A stretch of 64,000 bases of DNA from Treponema sp. GTDB taxonomy: Bacteria > Spirochaetota > Spirochaetia > Treponematales > Treponemataceae. Location: positions 62,001 to 126,000 of the forward strand of contig JAKSTI010000002.1 of assembly GCA_024402665.1 (NCBI GenBank). Direction: 5' to 3'. The translations under genes and the position numbers were made by a program. A model generated the notes under the pieces. That model ran no database searches. It worked only from the letters and a program-made list of their open reading frames with translations, and had not been told where the DNA came from. Below, piece by piece: positions 54,624 to 62,762 of the stretch (positions are counted from its first letter, which is position 1; the number at the start of each line of letters is the position of its first letter).

Positions 54624-54995
54624 CTACTTTTTGAATTTAATGTTTACTTTGTAGTTTTTGTCTGACCAGTCTGGATCAATTTCCATAATCAAGTCTGTGC
54701 TCAAAGAAATAGGTTTTGAGAACTTGTACTTGCGGTGTGTAGCTGGACATTCGAAAGACAAAGTAAATCCATCAGCTGATGGAAGAAGACGATAGTCTTT
54801 GATCTGATCTTTAGTGAATTTGAAAATCAAATCACCTGTAACAGCATCGTGGAGTTCAACTGATCCGTTTACACCGAATACCCATTCAGCATCATAGTTT
54901 GAATCAATCCAAGATCCAGTTGGGAAGCTGTCTTCAGCAAAAGCACCTACTGCCATTACTGCTGCAACGATAAGAGCTGCAAATAATTTTTTCAT
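54624..54995 (-). CDS. Small exported protein, function unknown
   Basis: A 123-aa protein with a clear signal peptide (MKKLFAALIVAAVMAVGAFA, cleavage near residue 20) and a mature beta-rich domain of about 100 residues, including WIDSNYDAEWVFGVNGSVEL and FTLSFECPATHRKYKF. I do not recognise a family; a lipocalin-like or single beta-sandwich fold is possible. I chose the ATG at 54995, with GGAGG five bases upstream, over an earlier start at 55016 that would put the ribosome site within the gene. It is divergent from the 55124 operon. Confidence 0.75.
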   Translation of the reverse strand: MKKLFAALIVAAVMAVGAFAEDSFPTGSWIDSNYDAEWVFGVNGSVELHDAVTGDLIFKFTKDQIKDYRLLPSADGFTLSFECPATHRKYKFSKPISLSTDLIMEIDPDWSDKNYKVNIKFKK

Positions 54996-55087
54996 GTTTT
55001 CCTCCATGTAAGGCAATAAAGCCTATCTATATTTAAATGTACCTTCAAATTTAAAAAAAAGCAACTGCCAATATAGTAGAAAATTAA

Positions 55088-55116
55088 TAGACACACTTTT
55101 GATATAGTTGTAAAAT
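55088..55116 (+). promoter_or_regulatory. Promoter of the barrel/FecR/ECF operon, predicting a leaderless mRNA
   Basis: TAGACA (55088-55093) and TAAAAT (55111-55116) are 17 bases apart. The ATG of the first gene follows the -10 box by seven bases and has no Shine-Dalgarno sequence. Confidence 0.65.
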
Positions 55117-55123
55117 TACCATT

Positions 55124-55666
55124 ATGAGAAAATTTTTATTATCTATTATTGTGTTAATTTGTGGTGAGTTTATCTATGCACAGTCAGCCGAAGTTGTTAC
55201 AGAAATTTTGAATACAAAGGCTGTAACTTATGGTCAGGTATGCTATCTTTCTGCAGTTCAGCAGGGATTAGTTTCTGACGATGCAACTTATGAACAGGCT
55301 ATTAAAGCTTTGAAAATAAGTGAAAAGAAAGTTAAAAGCTATGATGCAGATGATAAAATTAAATTGCAGGATCTTGCTTACATTTATGTAAGAATGTGGC
55401 CAAAAGCAAAAGGCGGAATTATGTTCTTCTTCTCTGGCGGTTCTCCTAGATATTCTTTTAAACTTTTAAAAAATAAAGGAATCATTTTAAGTTATGGAGA
55501 TCCTGAGCAGCATGTTACTGGCCAGGAGGCATTGAATATTCTTACCGCATGTATGATGGAATTTGGTACGGAAGAGGATGGCGTTTCTCTTAGTATTGAA
55601 GATCCAGTTACAGAAACTACTGTAGCTCCAGGAGCAACTGCTGTAGAAGAAGGAGGAACAGAATAA
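55124..55666 (+). CDS. Exported protein, first gene of the FecR/ECF operon, function unknown
   Basis: A 180-aa protein with a signal peptide (MRKFLLSIIVLICGEFIYAQ, cleavage near residue 20). The mature part is helical (VTYGQVCYLSAVQQGLVSDD, then YEQAIKALKISEKKVKSYD), with a Gly-rich FFFSGGSPRYSF, and ends with an acidic Thr/Glu-rich tail. No family recognised; similar short exported proteins are common in treponemes. There is no ribosome site, and the promoter predicts a leaderless transcript. It overlaps the next gene by one base. Confidence 0.72.
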   Translation: MRKFLLSIIVLICGEFIYAQSAEVVTEILNTKAVTYGQVCYLSAVQQGLVSDDATYEQAIKALKISEKKVKSYDADDKIKLQDLAYIYVRMWPKAKGGIMFFFSGGSPRYSFKLLKNKGIILSYGDPEQHVTGQEALNILTACMMEFGTEEDGVSLSIEDPVTETTVAPGATAVEEGGTE

Positions 55667-56826
55667 TGAAAAAGTTATTGCTTTCCCTTGCTGTTTTAGC
55701 TGGTATTTCAACAGCAACAGTTTCTGCATTAGATTCAAGTCTTATTTTTAAGAATAAAACTTCTGCAATTACAAGTGATTTTGAAACTTTCGGTTTTCTT
55801 CAGATTGATGAACTTTATCTGAATCTTTCAAGATCTATTGGAAAAACAGGTTTTGATATTGCTACTGAATTTTATCTTAAAGCAATGTACAACGCAAAAG
55901 ATGTAACAAATTTCCTTGATGGTTCATTTGCTTATGCTTTTGATATGGATCTTCTTAGACTTGAAGGAAACATCAATATTGGTCAGGGAACATTAAATAT
56001 TAAAGCTGGTCGTTTTAATGTCAGCGATAATACTTATACAATTTTCAGTCAGTTATCTGATGGTCTTTCAATTAAATATGTTCATCCTGTTTTCTCTGTT
56101 TATGCCTTTGGCGGATATACTGGTTTCTTAAATGCAAGAAACGTTATTATGATTGATGATCAGTCAAAAGCTTATGTTCCAGAAGAAGGAAGTTTCTATC
56201 CTTTGGCATACCCATACATTATGTATGATGCAGGATTCTCTCTTTCAAACTTGTTTGGAAATCAGACAATTAAATTAGAAACATTAGGCTTCTTTGACAG
56301 AACTTCAAAAGCCGCAAACAGATATTATGTGAATGCAGCATTAAGTGGTCCTTTGGCAAACGCATATTCATATTATTTTTCAACATCATTTGGAACAGTT
56401 AATTTTGAAACTATAATGAATTATACTACTGCTAAAGTAAATTATGCTTTAAGTGATTCAGCATTGATTCATGTTGGTGTAGAATATGCTTCTGGAAATA
56501 ACGGATTCCTTTCAAAATTCGCAGGAATCAGTTCAAGAACAATCAATTCTTCTGCAGCATATCCTGAAACTTCTGGTTTCTTAGTTCCAGGCACAGGTAT
56601 TTCTTATGTAAAAAATAATTTCTACACTTTACTTGATGCAAAATTCTTTATTGAATGTCCAGAAAGTGAACTTACACCAGCCGGAGTTGAAGCAGACTGG
56701 TCTATGCTTGTAAATGCCCTTTATGATTTGCAGTTTGGACTTGATGTTGCCGGATATTACGATATTACACCTGAACATAAAAAGACAAATGTGATGGCTA
56801 CATTCAGATTTGTACTTGTGTTCTAA
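55666..56826 (+). CDS. Predicted outer-membrane beta-barrel protein
   Basis: A 386-aa protein with a signal peptide (MKKLLLSLAVLAGISTATVSA) and a mature domain of repeated amphipathic strands ending in aromatic residues, such as DELYLNLSRSIGKTGFDIAT, LEGNINIGQGTLNIKAGRF, and a final MATFRFVLVF with terminal Phe, the usual barrel-insertion signal. This suggests a 14-18 stranded porin-like barrel. It is the second gene of the operon and starts with AGGAGG upstream. The cargo is unknown. Confidence 0.75.
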   Translation: MKKLLLSLAVLAGISTATVSALDSSLIFKNKTSAITSDFETFGFLQIDELYLNLSRSIGKTGFDIATEFYLKAMYNAKDVTNFLDGSFAYAFDMDLLRLEGNINIGQGTLNIKAGRFNVSDNTYTIFSQLSDGLSIKYVHPVFSVYAFGGYTGFLNARNVIMIDDQSKAYVPEEGSFYPLAYPYIMYDAGFSLSNLFGNQTIKLETLGFFDRTSKAANRYYVNAALSGPLANAYSYYFSTSFGTVNFETIMNYTTAKVNYALSDSALIHVGVEYASGNNGFLSKFAGISSRTINSSAAYPETSGFLVPGTGISYVKNNFYTLLDAKFFIECPESELTPAGVEADWSMLVNALYDLQFGLDVAGYYDITPEHKKTNVMATFRFVLVF

Positions 56827-56844
56827 TTTGGGGAGTGAATTATT

Positions 56845-57708
56845 ATGATGAAAAATATTAAGAAGATTTTATTAGCTCTTGTTGTTTCAGCAATTGTTTG
56901 TTCTCCATTAGCTGCTGATTCTGCTAAAGTTACTTTTGTAAAAGGAAAAGTTGAAGTAAACAGAGGCGGAAACTGGGTTCAGCTTAAAGTTGGAGATTCA
57001 ATCCAGGAAAAAGAAACAATCAGTACAGGATTCCAGTCAGAAGCAAGACTTAATTTAAATGGTTCTGTTCTTGCTGTTGCTGCAATGAGTAGAATTACTC
57101 TTGAAACATTAAAATCTACAGATTCAAAAAATTCTGTTAGTGTTTATATTGATGCAGGTGCAACTCGTTCAAAAGTTAATCACGCTGATAATAAAAAGGT
57201 TGATTACACTACAAGAACTGCAGTTGCTGTAGCGTCTGTTCGTGGTACAGATTACATTCAGATTGCCAGAGGAAACGTTACTTGCCTTGAAGGTGCAGTT
57301 GCCGTTTATTCTGCAAAAGAATGGGCAGAAAGCTTAAAGAAACTTGCAGAAGCTGCTAAAAAAGCAGTGGAAGATAGTGAACTTTCAGACATTATTGAAG
57401 ATATTGAAATCACAACTGATGAAGCAGCCAGTGCAACAACACCAGCTGTAGAAATTTATATTGGTTCACCAGATGGCGCAGTAGTAGTAGCTGCAGGTCA
57501 GACTGTTAGTTTTGATAACCTTGGTCGTCCTGAAACTCCAAGAACAACTGCTGAAGTAAAGATTAATAAAGAAAAAAATAATGCTTCAACTGCCGGTGAA
57601 GATGACTTAATTAGAACAGGTGGAGATCCAGCTGCAAAGAAAGACCATCCAACAAACATTGGTTCATTCACAATTACAGTTGATCCATCTGGCTTAATAA
57701 GACCTTAA
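56845..57708 (+). CDS. FecR-domain exported protein
   Basis: A 287-aa exported protein. After the signal peptide (about residues 1-25) the FecR domain spans about 28-160: KVTFVKGKVEVNRGGNWVQL, KVGDSIQEKETISTGFQSEA, and TRTAVAVASVRGTDYIQIA with GNVTCLEGAV, the typical strand-Gly pattern. A Glu/Ala-rich helix and an Ala/Thr-rich tail follow. FecR domains in exported proteins often act in envelope structures or signalling; no sigma factor gene is nearby. GGGGAG lies upstream of the start. Confidence 0.88.
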   Translation: MMKNIKKILLALVVSAIVCSPLAADSAKVTFVKGKVEVNRGGNWVQLKVGDSIQEKETISTGFQSEARLNLNGSVLAVAAMSRITLETLKSTDSKNSVSVYIDAGATRSKVNHADNKKVDYTTRTAVAVASVRGTDYIQIARGNVTCLEGAVAVYSAKEWAESLKKLAEAAKKAVEDSELSDIIEDIEITTDEAASATTPAVEIYIGSPDGAVVVAAGQTVSFDNLGRPETPRTTAEVKINKEKNNASTAGEDDLIRTGGDPAAKKDHPTNIGSFTITVDPSGLIRP

Positions 57709-57711
57709 CAT

Positions 57712-59793
57712 ATGGCAATAATTACAGTAGAAGACCTTACTTATTACTATACTCATTCTGCAACTCCAGCTGTTAACAAGGTATCCTTTGAAATTGAGAA
57801 AGGTTCTTATACTGTAATTGTTGGACATAATGGAAGTGGAAAAAGCACAATTGCCCGTCTTATTTGTGGTCTGTTAGACTGTCAGAAGGGAAAAATCACC
57901 CGTGATGAAAATTATTCTATAGGAATGATTTTTCAGTCGCCAAAAGATCAGATTGTCAGCAGTATTGTTTCTAAAGATACTGCTTTTGGACCACAAAATC
58001 TTAAACTTACAAAAAGCGAAATTGAACTTAGAACAATTGAATGTCTCAATATTGTAGATTTGCTTGAAAAATCTTCTGCAGCAACTAATGAATTATCTCT
58101 TGGTCAGACACAGAAACTGGCTCTTGCAGGAATGCTTGCAATCTGGCCTAAAGTTCTTGTTTTAGATGAATCTGTTTCAATGCTTGATCCTACTGCAAAG
58201 AAAAGCATTTTTGAATTCCTTAATTACTGGCAGAGACATGGAAATACTGTTATCCATATTACTCACGAATTAAGTGCTGTTAAAAAAGCAGAACGGGTAA
58301 TCGCTTTGGAAAATGGTTCTAAGATTTTTGATGGTGAACGTTCGGAATATCTTGCAAGGGAAGATTTAGTTTCAAAATTAACTGGCCAGCCAATAGAAAA
58401 AGTGAATCGCAGCAGGGCAAATTCAATGATGGCAGAGAGACCTGTTGTTTTTGAATATGATGATGTTTCTTTTAAATATGATGGCAAAAACGGAATCGAT
58501 AATGTAAGTTTTAAATTGTATAAAGGTTCAATCACTGCATTAACAGGGCCTTCTGGTTCTGGTAAATCTACAATTCTTGAAACAGGCGCCGGTTTATTAA
58601 AAGCTGACAGTGGAAAAATCCGTGGAAGAAAAAGAGCGGATCTTGCTTTGCAGAATTGTGGAGATTCAATTTTTAAATCTCATGGGGCTGATGATGTTGC
58701 TTTTGGTCCTAAAACTCAGGGAATTAAAGACACAGAATTAAAACTGAAAACAAAAGTTGCAATGGATAGCGTAAATCTTCCATTTGAAGAATATGGGGAA
58801 CGTCGTACACATCATCTAAGTAGCGGGGAACTAAGACGGCTTGCTATAGCAGGGATTCTTGCCCTTGATAATGATGTTTTGTTTTTTGATGAACCAACTG
58901 TTGGTCTTGATGGGGATGCAAAATACGATTTGCTTATGCTTTTCAGAAACCTGGCAGAACAGGGAAAGACAATTGTTTTCAGCACACATAATAAAGAAGA
59001 AGCGGCTTTTGCAGACAGAGAAATTTGTATAGAAAGAGGCAGAGTCAAATCAGATTCATTTGTGGAAAAAGAAAAGTCTCAGAGTGTGGCTTTTGAAGAA
59101 ATAAAGATTCCAAAATCTGCGTATAGACTGGAAAAAATAAGAGAGACTTCAAGAAATCTTTCCGGTGTAAAAAGAGAGAAAAAATCTGTTCTTGAATATG
59201 TACCTGCTTTTTTAAGACTAGTATTATTCCTGGCACTTTTTGTAGTAACACTTGCTCATAACTCAGTTTCCGCAGTTGCGTTTATGACAGCAGTTTCTAT
59301 AGCCTATTGTTTCTTTGCAGGATTCAAGGTTCGGGACTTTTTAAAACTTGTTCTTAAAATATTGCCTTTATTAATATTGGTTGGAATTATACAGTTTATA
59401 GTTTGTTCTGCTCCATCAAAATTGTGGATAATGAGTGAAACTGCCCTCAAAATATTTGCATCAATTAATTATATATGCGGCTTCTTTGTTTCAACTTCAG
59501 AACATGATCTTATTGATGCCTTGGACGGATTATTCAAACCTCTCACTTTACTCCATATTCGGGTGGCAAAATTAATTCTGTTTTTTGAGGTCATTTACAG
59601 ATTCATTCCTCTTTTTGTAAAAGAAGCGGAATCAAATATAAAAACTCAGATTATTCGCGGCAGACTTGGAACTTCAAAAGGAAAACTTCCAGGATTTTTT
59701 GCAATGATTCCTTTATTTGTACCTGTTTTTGTTCGTACCGTAAAAAGTTCAAGAAAGCTTGTGGATGCAATTATTATGAGAGCATTTAAATAG
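57712..59793 (+). CDS. ECF transporter core as one chain: ATPase-ATPase-EcfT
   Basis: Energy-coupling-factor module that powers vitamin or metal uptake through an S component. Domain 1 (about residues 1-225) has Walker A GHNGSGKST, signature LSLGQTQKLA and Walker B VLVLDESVSMLDP. Domain 2 (about 240-455) has GPSGSGKST, LSSGELRRLA and VLFFDEPTVGLD. Domain 3 (about 480-693) is an EcfT membrane domain with four or five segments and two Arg-containing coupling motifs (IIRGRLG and the C-terminal IMRAF). In most genomes these are three genes. No S-component gene is recognisable in the window. It follows the FecR gene by three bases. Confidence 0.9.
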   Translation: MAIITVEDLTYYYTHSATPAVNKVSFEIEKGSYTVIVGHNGSGKSTIARLICGLLDCQKGKITRDENYSIGMIFQSPKDQIVSSIVSKDTAFGPQNLKLTKSEIELRTIECLNIVDLLEKSSAATNELSLGQTQKLALAGMLAIWPKVLVLDESVSMLDPTAKKSIFEFLNYWQRHGNTVIHITHELSAVKKAERVIALENGSKIFDGERSEYLAREDLVSKLTGQPIEKVNRSRANSMMAERPVVFEYDDVSFKYDGKNGIDNVSFKLYKGSITALTGPSGSGKSTILETGAGLLKADSGKIRGRKRADLALQNCGDSIFKSHGADDVAFGPKTQGIKDTELKLKTKVAMDSVNLPFEEYGERRTHHLSSGELRRLAIAGILALDNDVLFFDEPTVGLDGDAKYDLLMLFRNLAEQGKTIVFSTHNKEEAAFADREICIERGRVKSDSFVEKEKSQSVAFEEIKIPKSAYRLEKIRETSRNLSGVKREKKSVLEYVPAFLRLVLFLALFVVTLAHNSVSAVAFMTAVSIAYCFFAGFKVRDFLKLVLKILPLLILVGIIQFIVCSAPSKLWIMSETALKIFASINYICGFFVSTSEHDLIDALDGLFKPLTLLHIRVAKLILFFEVIYRFIPLFVKEAESNIKTQIIRGRLGTSKGKLPGFFAMIPLFVPVFVRTVKSSRKLVDAIIMRAFK

Positions 59794-59794
59794 T

Positions 59795-60346
59795 ATGGAA
59801 AACGATTTTAACCTTTGCCCAAAATGTGGCAGTAAAAAAATCCAGAATAAAAATAACAGAAAATGGTTTTGTCCTGACTGTCAGTTTGATCTTTACAATA
59901 ATGTGGCTGCGGCTGCAGGTGTAATTATCAGTGATAAAAACAATAATGTTTTGTTTGAAATCAGGGCGAAGGAACCTAGGAAAGGGTTTGCGGCTTTACC
60001 AGGTGGATTTATTGATGCAGATGAAACTGCAGAAGAGGCTGCTAAACGTGAATGCTGTGAGGAAATTGGAGCTGACGTGCAGAACATAAAGTATGTATGT
60101 TCTTTTCCAAATACTTACGAATACAGGGGCATTGTTTATAAAACCTGTGATATGTTTTTTACAGCAGAACTGGCTGGTCAATATGATGATATGGAGACTT
60201 TAATTAAAAGTCTTAAGGCAGAAGAAAGCGAAGTAACATCACTTGTGTATTACAAGATAGATTCTGAAGAAGACGTGGACTTGATTCCAATTGCTTTTGA
60301 CTCTTCTAAAAAAACGCTGAAAAAATGGGTAAGGGAAAGAAAATGA
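59795..60346 (+). CDS. Nudix hydrolase with N-terminal zinc ribbon
   Basis: A 183-aa hydrolase of nucleoside-diphosphate derivatives. The N-terminus holds a zinc ribbon (CPKCGS ... WFCPDCQFD), and the Nudix box is GGFIDADETAEEAAKRECCEEIGA-type: Gly, Glu and the REccEEiG core are all present. The combination resembles NudC-like NADH pyrophosphatases and related ADP-ribose hydrolases but lacks the longer NudC body. It starts one base after the ECF gene stop. Confidence 0.92.
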   Translation: MENDFNLCPKCGSKKIQNKNNRKWFCPDCQFDLYNNVAAAAGVIISDKNNNVLFEIRAKEPRKGFAALPGGFIDADETAEEAAKRECCEEIGADVQNIKYVCSFPNTYEYRGIVYKTCDMFFTAELAGQYDDMETLIKSLKAEESEVTSLVYYKIDSEEDVDLIPIAFDSSKKTLKKWVRERK

Positions 60347-60852
60347 GTGTTAGTTTAATAATAATGATTGTTGCCTATGTGATTTATGCAATTGCTGTTG
60401 TTTGGGCATTGTTGAGACAGAAAAGCTTTTTGAAGAAGGCAGGAAAAGCAGAAGCATTAATGCTTAAGGATAATTCTTACAGAACAGTTGTGATTTTAAT
60501 ATTTGGTCTTGCATTAATCTTTATTGCCTGCAGACTAAAATATTCATTTTTTATTCAGGGCGTTTTGTGTGGCTGTGGAATTCTTGCTGCTGTTATTTGT
60601 ATTAGAGATGCAGATTTCTTTAAGATTCGCGGCGTTTATGAAAATGGCTTTATTATTGAAGGAAGCTATATTGCTTATGAAGAGATTTTGTCTTTTCCTG
60701 CAGAAACTGGTAATGCTGATAAAAAGGTTACTTATGCAGAAAATGTTCTTGTTATTGCTACAAAGAAACGGGACAATCACACAATTAATCTTAGATCTGC
60801 AGAGGAATGTAAGCTGTTAAGAAGTTATATTAAGAAATTTGGAAAAAAATAA
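60343..60852 (+). CDS. Membrane protein, function unknown
   Basis: A 169-aa protein with membrane segments at about residues 2-22, 49-66 and 70-88 and a C-terminal cytoplasmic part of about 80 residues (ENGFIIEGSYIAYEEILSFP, then AENVLVIATKKRDNH) that resembles a small PH/DUF-type beta domain. Not recognised. I chose the ATG at 60343, which overlaps the Nudix stop as ATGA, with AAGGGA upstream; an earlier ATG at 60325 lies deeper within the Nudix gene. It is the last gene of the operon. Confidence 0.65.
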   Translation: MSVSLIIMIVAYVIYAIAVVWALLRQKSFLKKAGKAEALMLKDNSYRTVVILIFGLALIFIACRLKYSFFIQGVLCGCGILAAVICIRDADFFKIRGVYENGFIIEGSYIAYEEILSFPAETGNADKKVTYAENVLVIATKKRDNHTINLRSAEECKLLRSYIKKFGKK

Positions 60853-60890
60853 AAAAAAAGGCTGCAATTAAGAAAACTTAAAAAGCAGCC
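60851..60890 (-). terminator. Minus-strand terminator-like hairpin
   Basis: GGCTGC / GCAGCC (6 bp) with a long A/T loop; on the minus strand it is followed by nine T. It lies in the 331-bp gap 60853-61183, where the rest holds a GC-rich stretch near 60907-60930, a second terminator and tRNA-Cys. Confidence 0.6.
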
Positions 60891-60941
60891 GGTATATATA
60901 TAATCACCCCGGAGCTTTGCTTCGACGGGATGGAAGTAACA

Positions 60942-60978
60942 AAAAAAAACGCAACCTAAAAAAAGTTGCGTTTTTTTT
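60942..60978. terminator. Bidirectional terminator between the operon and tRNA-Cys
   Basis: ACGCAAC and GTTGCGT (7 bp, flanked by A-run and T-run that extend the pairing) surround a CTAAAAAAA loop; either strand ends in a T-run. It can end the upstream operon and the tRNA-Cys transcript. Confidence 0.88.
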
Positions 60979-60983
60979 GTTAG

Positions 60984-61055
60984 AGGTGCGGATAGGAGTT
61001 GAACCTACCAATCGCGGTTTTGCAGACCGATCCCTTACCGCTTGGGTACCGCACC
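60984..61055 (-). tRNA. tRNA-Cys (anticodon GCA)
   Basis: On the minus strand the RNA starts GGTGCGG and ends CCGCACC plus discriminator T (the tRNA-Cys identity base). The anticodon loop CTGCAAA is closed by CGGT / ACCG, giving anticodon GCA, and the T-arm loop reads GGTTCAACTCC. The 3' CCA is not encoded. It is transcribed away from the NlpC gene and toward the terminators at 60942-60978 and 60851-60890. Confidence 0.95.
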
Positions 61056-61170
61056 AAAATTGATATATGAAATATATAGGAATAAACTGCCTTTGTCAAT
61101 ACTTGCCAAGTCTTAGAAAATTCTTAGGTTTTTTTAAGAAAATAAAAATAGATTTTTGGAAATTATGACT

Positions 61171-61176
61171 TATAAT
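61171..61176 (+). promoter_or_regulatory. -10 box immediately before the NlpC/P60 gene
   Basis: A perfect TATAAT ends seven bases before the ATG at 61184. No Shine-Dalgarno sequence is present. The -35 region is poor (TAGATT 16 bases upstream). It suggests a leaderless transcript. Confidence 0.5.
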
Positions 61177-61183
61177 TAAGAAT

Positions 61184-62053
61184 ATGAAGAATACAAAGAG
61201 TTTTTTGGGTAGCGGTTCAAAAGTTGCTGCCATTTTAATGGTTTTATTTTTTGTTTCTCTTGTTCAAGTATGCGCCGAATCTAAGAAGACTATGTCTCCA
61301 GAAGAAGCTTTTAAAAAGCGAATGGAAGTAGTTGATCTTGCTCAGGAATTGATTGGCAGTCCATATAAATATGGGGCAACTGGTCCTAAAAGTTTTGACT
61401 GCTCAGGCTTTGTTTATTACACTGCCAGAACTTCTGCAAAAGTTCAGCTTCCACGTTCTTCAAGTGCAATTTATAACTTCTGCAATATTATTGATAACGA
61501 AGACAGAGAAATTGGCGATATTTTATTCTTCAAAACAACTTCCAGCGGAGAAATTTCTCATGTTGGAATCTATATTGGAAATAATCAGTTTGTATCTGCT
61601 ATAAGCGACGGATCAAATACTGGAGTACAGGTTCGCTCTTTAACAGATAAATACTGGAAACCAAAATATTGTGCTACAGGCCAGATTCTTCCTTCAATTA
61701 AGGGAATGAATTTTTCAGATGATTATCCATCTTTTGAAATAACACCTGTAACAGAACCTGAACCAAAGCAGTCTGTTGGGGCAAAAGGGCCAAAGAAAGA
61801 TGATCCAAAATCAAAGAATAAAACAATCCCTGAACCTAAAGCTCCAAAAACACCAGTAGCGGCCGGTCCTGCTTCACCAAAGGCACCTGCAACTACTGTA
61901 AAAACTTCCTCTTCAGGTTCCCGTTCTTCTGGCGGTTCTACTAAAGACAGAAATTATACAGTTGTAACTGGCAATCAGGAAGCAAAATCCTGTTTGGGCG
62001 CTTGTTTTAGTTCTCTGCTGGAAAGTTTTATAGATACGTTCTGCTGCAGATAG
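61184..62053 (+). CDS. NlpC/P60 peptidoglycan hydrolase, exported
   Basis: Cysteine peptidase that cuts cell-wall peptides. The signal peptide covers about residues 1-31. The catalytic domain (about 50-165) has LIGSPYKYGATGPKSFDCSG with Cys73, GDILFFKT, and SHVGIYIGNNQFV with the catalytic His. A tail rich in Pro, Lys, Ala and Ser follows, such as PEPKAPKTPVAAGPASPKAP, perhaps spanning the periplasm or wall. Length is 289 aa. A TATAAT box sits seven bases before the ATG and there is no ribosome site. The next gene follows after 18 bp. Confidence 0.92.
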   Translation: MKNTKSFLGSGSKVAAILMVLFFVSLVQVCAESKKTMSPEEAFKKRMEVVDLAQELIGSPYKYGATGPKSFDCSGFVYYTARTSAKVQLPRSSSAIYNFCNIIDNEDREIGDILFFKTTSSGEISHVGIYIGNNQFVSAISDGSNTGVQVRSLTDKYWKPKYCATGQILPSIKGMNFSDDYPSFEITPVTEPEPKQSVGAKGPKKDDPKSKNKTIPEPKAPKTPVAAGPASPKAPATTVKTSSSGSRSSGGSTKDRNYTVVTGNQEAKSCLGACFSSLLESFIDTFCCR

Positions 62054-62071
62054 TAAAAAGGAATTTCACTT

Positions 62072-62701
62072 ATGAAAAAAATATGTTTTGTTTTCGCATT
62101 AATTGCAGGAATTTTCATGACTTCCTGTACAACAGATATTACTCTTGAATTAAATAAAGACGGTTCTGTATCAGCAGAGTTTAAAGGTGCGGCCGGCGAA
62201 GGTTTTGCTAAATTGATTAAAGCGGCAACTGGAGCAAAAGACGGGCAGGTAATTTTTGACACAAACAATATTGAATATGAACTGTCAAAAAGTGGACTTT
62301 CAGATGTAAAAGCAGTTTCTAAAACAGGTGTTGATCTTAAAGTTTCAATGACAGATAAATCTAAAAAGTCAGTTTTCTTTAATTCAGATTTAATCAGGAT
62401 TGAAAATAATAAACTTAAGCTTAAATTGTCGCCTTCTACTTTGAAAAGTTATTATGATGAAAGTGACGAACAGATTAAGATGTATCTTGATATGCTGCTT
62501 TCACCTGTTTTTATGGATGAAGAAATCAGCGAAACTGAATATCTTGATTTTGTTGGCTCTATTTACGGTAAAGAAGTTTCTAAAGAACTGGAATCTAGCC
62601 TTGTAAACATTGTGATTAAAAATCCGGATGGAAGTTCTAAGAAACATGTAATTTCAATGAGCCAGCTGCTTACATTAAGTGAAACAATTCTATTAGAATA
62701 G
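62072..62701 (+). CDS. Lipoprotein, function unknown
   Basis: A 209-aa predicted lipoprotein: signal MKKICFVFALIAGIFMTSC with lipobox MTSC, then a mature part starting DITLELNKDGSVSAEFKG, which resembles the beta-rich start of LppM-like lipoproteins, and a helical C-terminal part with long Lys/Ser/Glu segments. No enzyme motif. AAGGA precedes the ATG. It follows the NlpC gene and may be cotranscribed. Confidence 0.75.
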   Translation: MKKICFVFALIAGIFMTSCTTDITLELNKDGSVSAEFKGAAGEGFAKLIKAATGAKDGQVIFDTNNIEYELSKSGLSDVKAVSKTGVDLKVSMTDKSKKSVFFNSDLIRIENNKLKLKLSPSTLKSYYDESDEQIKMYLDMLLSPVFMDEEISETEYLDFVGSIYGKEVSKELESSLVNIVIKNPDGSSKKHVISMSQLLTLSETILLE

Positions 62702-62734
62702 ACTTCTGTACAACTTACAAAAAAAAAATCTTGT

Positions 62735-62740
62735 TATAAT
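62735..62740 (+). promoter_or_regulatory. -10 box upstream of the GH9 gene
   Basis: A perfect TATAAT, 22 bases before the ATG, preceded by an A-run and a weak -35 region. The short leader holds the AAGGAAG ribosome site. Confidence 0.55.
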
Positions 62741-62762
62741 CTCCCAAAAGGAAGTTATAAGG

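Noticed and set aside
60907-60930. GC-rich hairpin-like stretch as a small RNA
   Set aside because: The pairing is imperfect and there is no promoter or T-run attached, so it is not supported as a gene.
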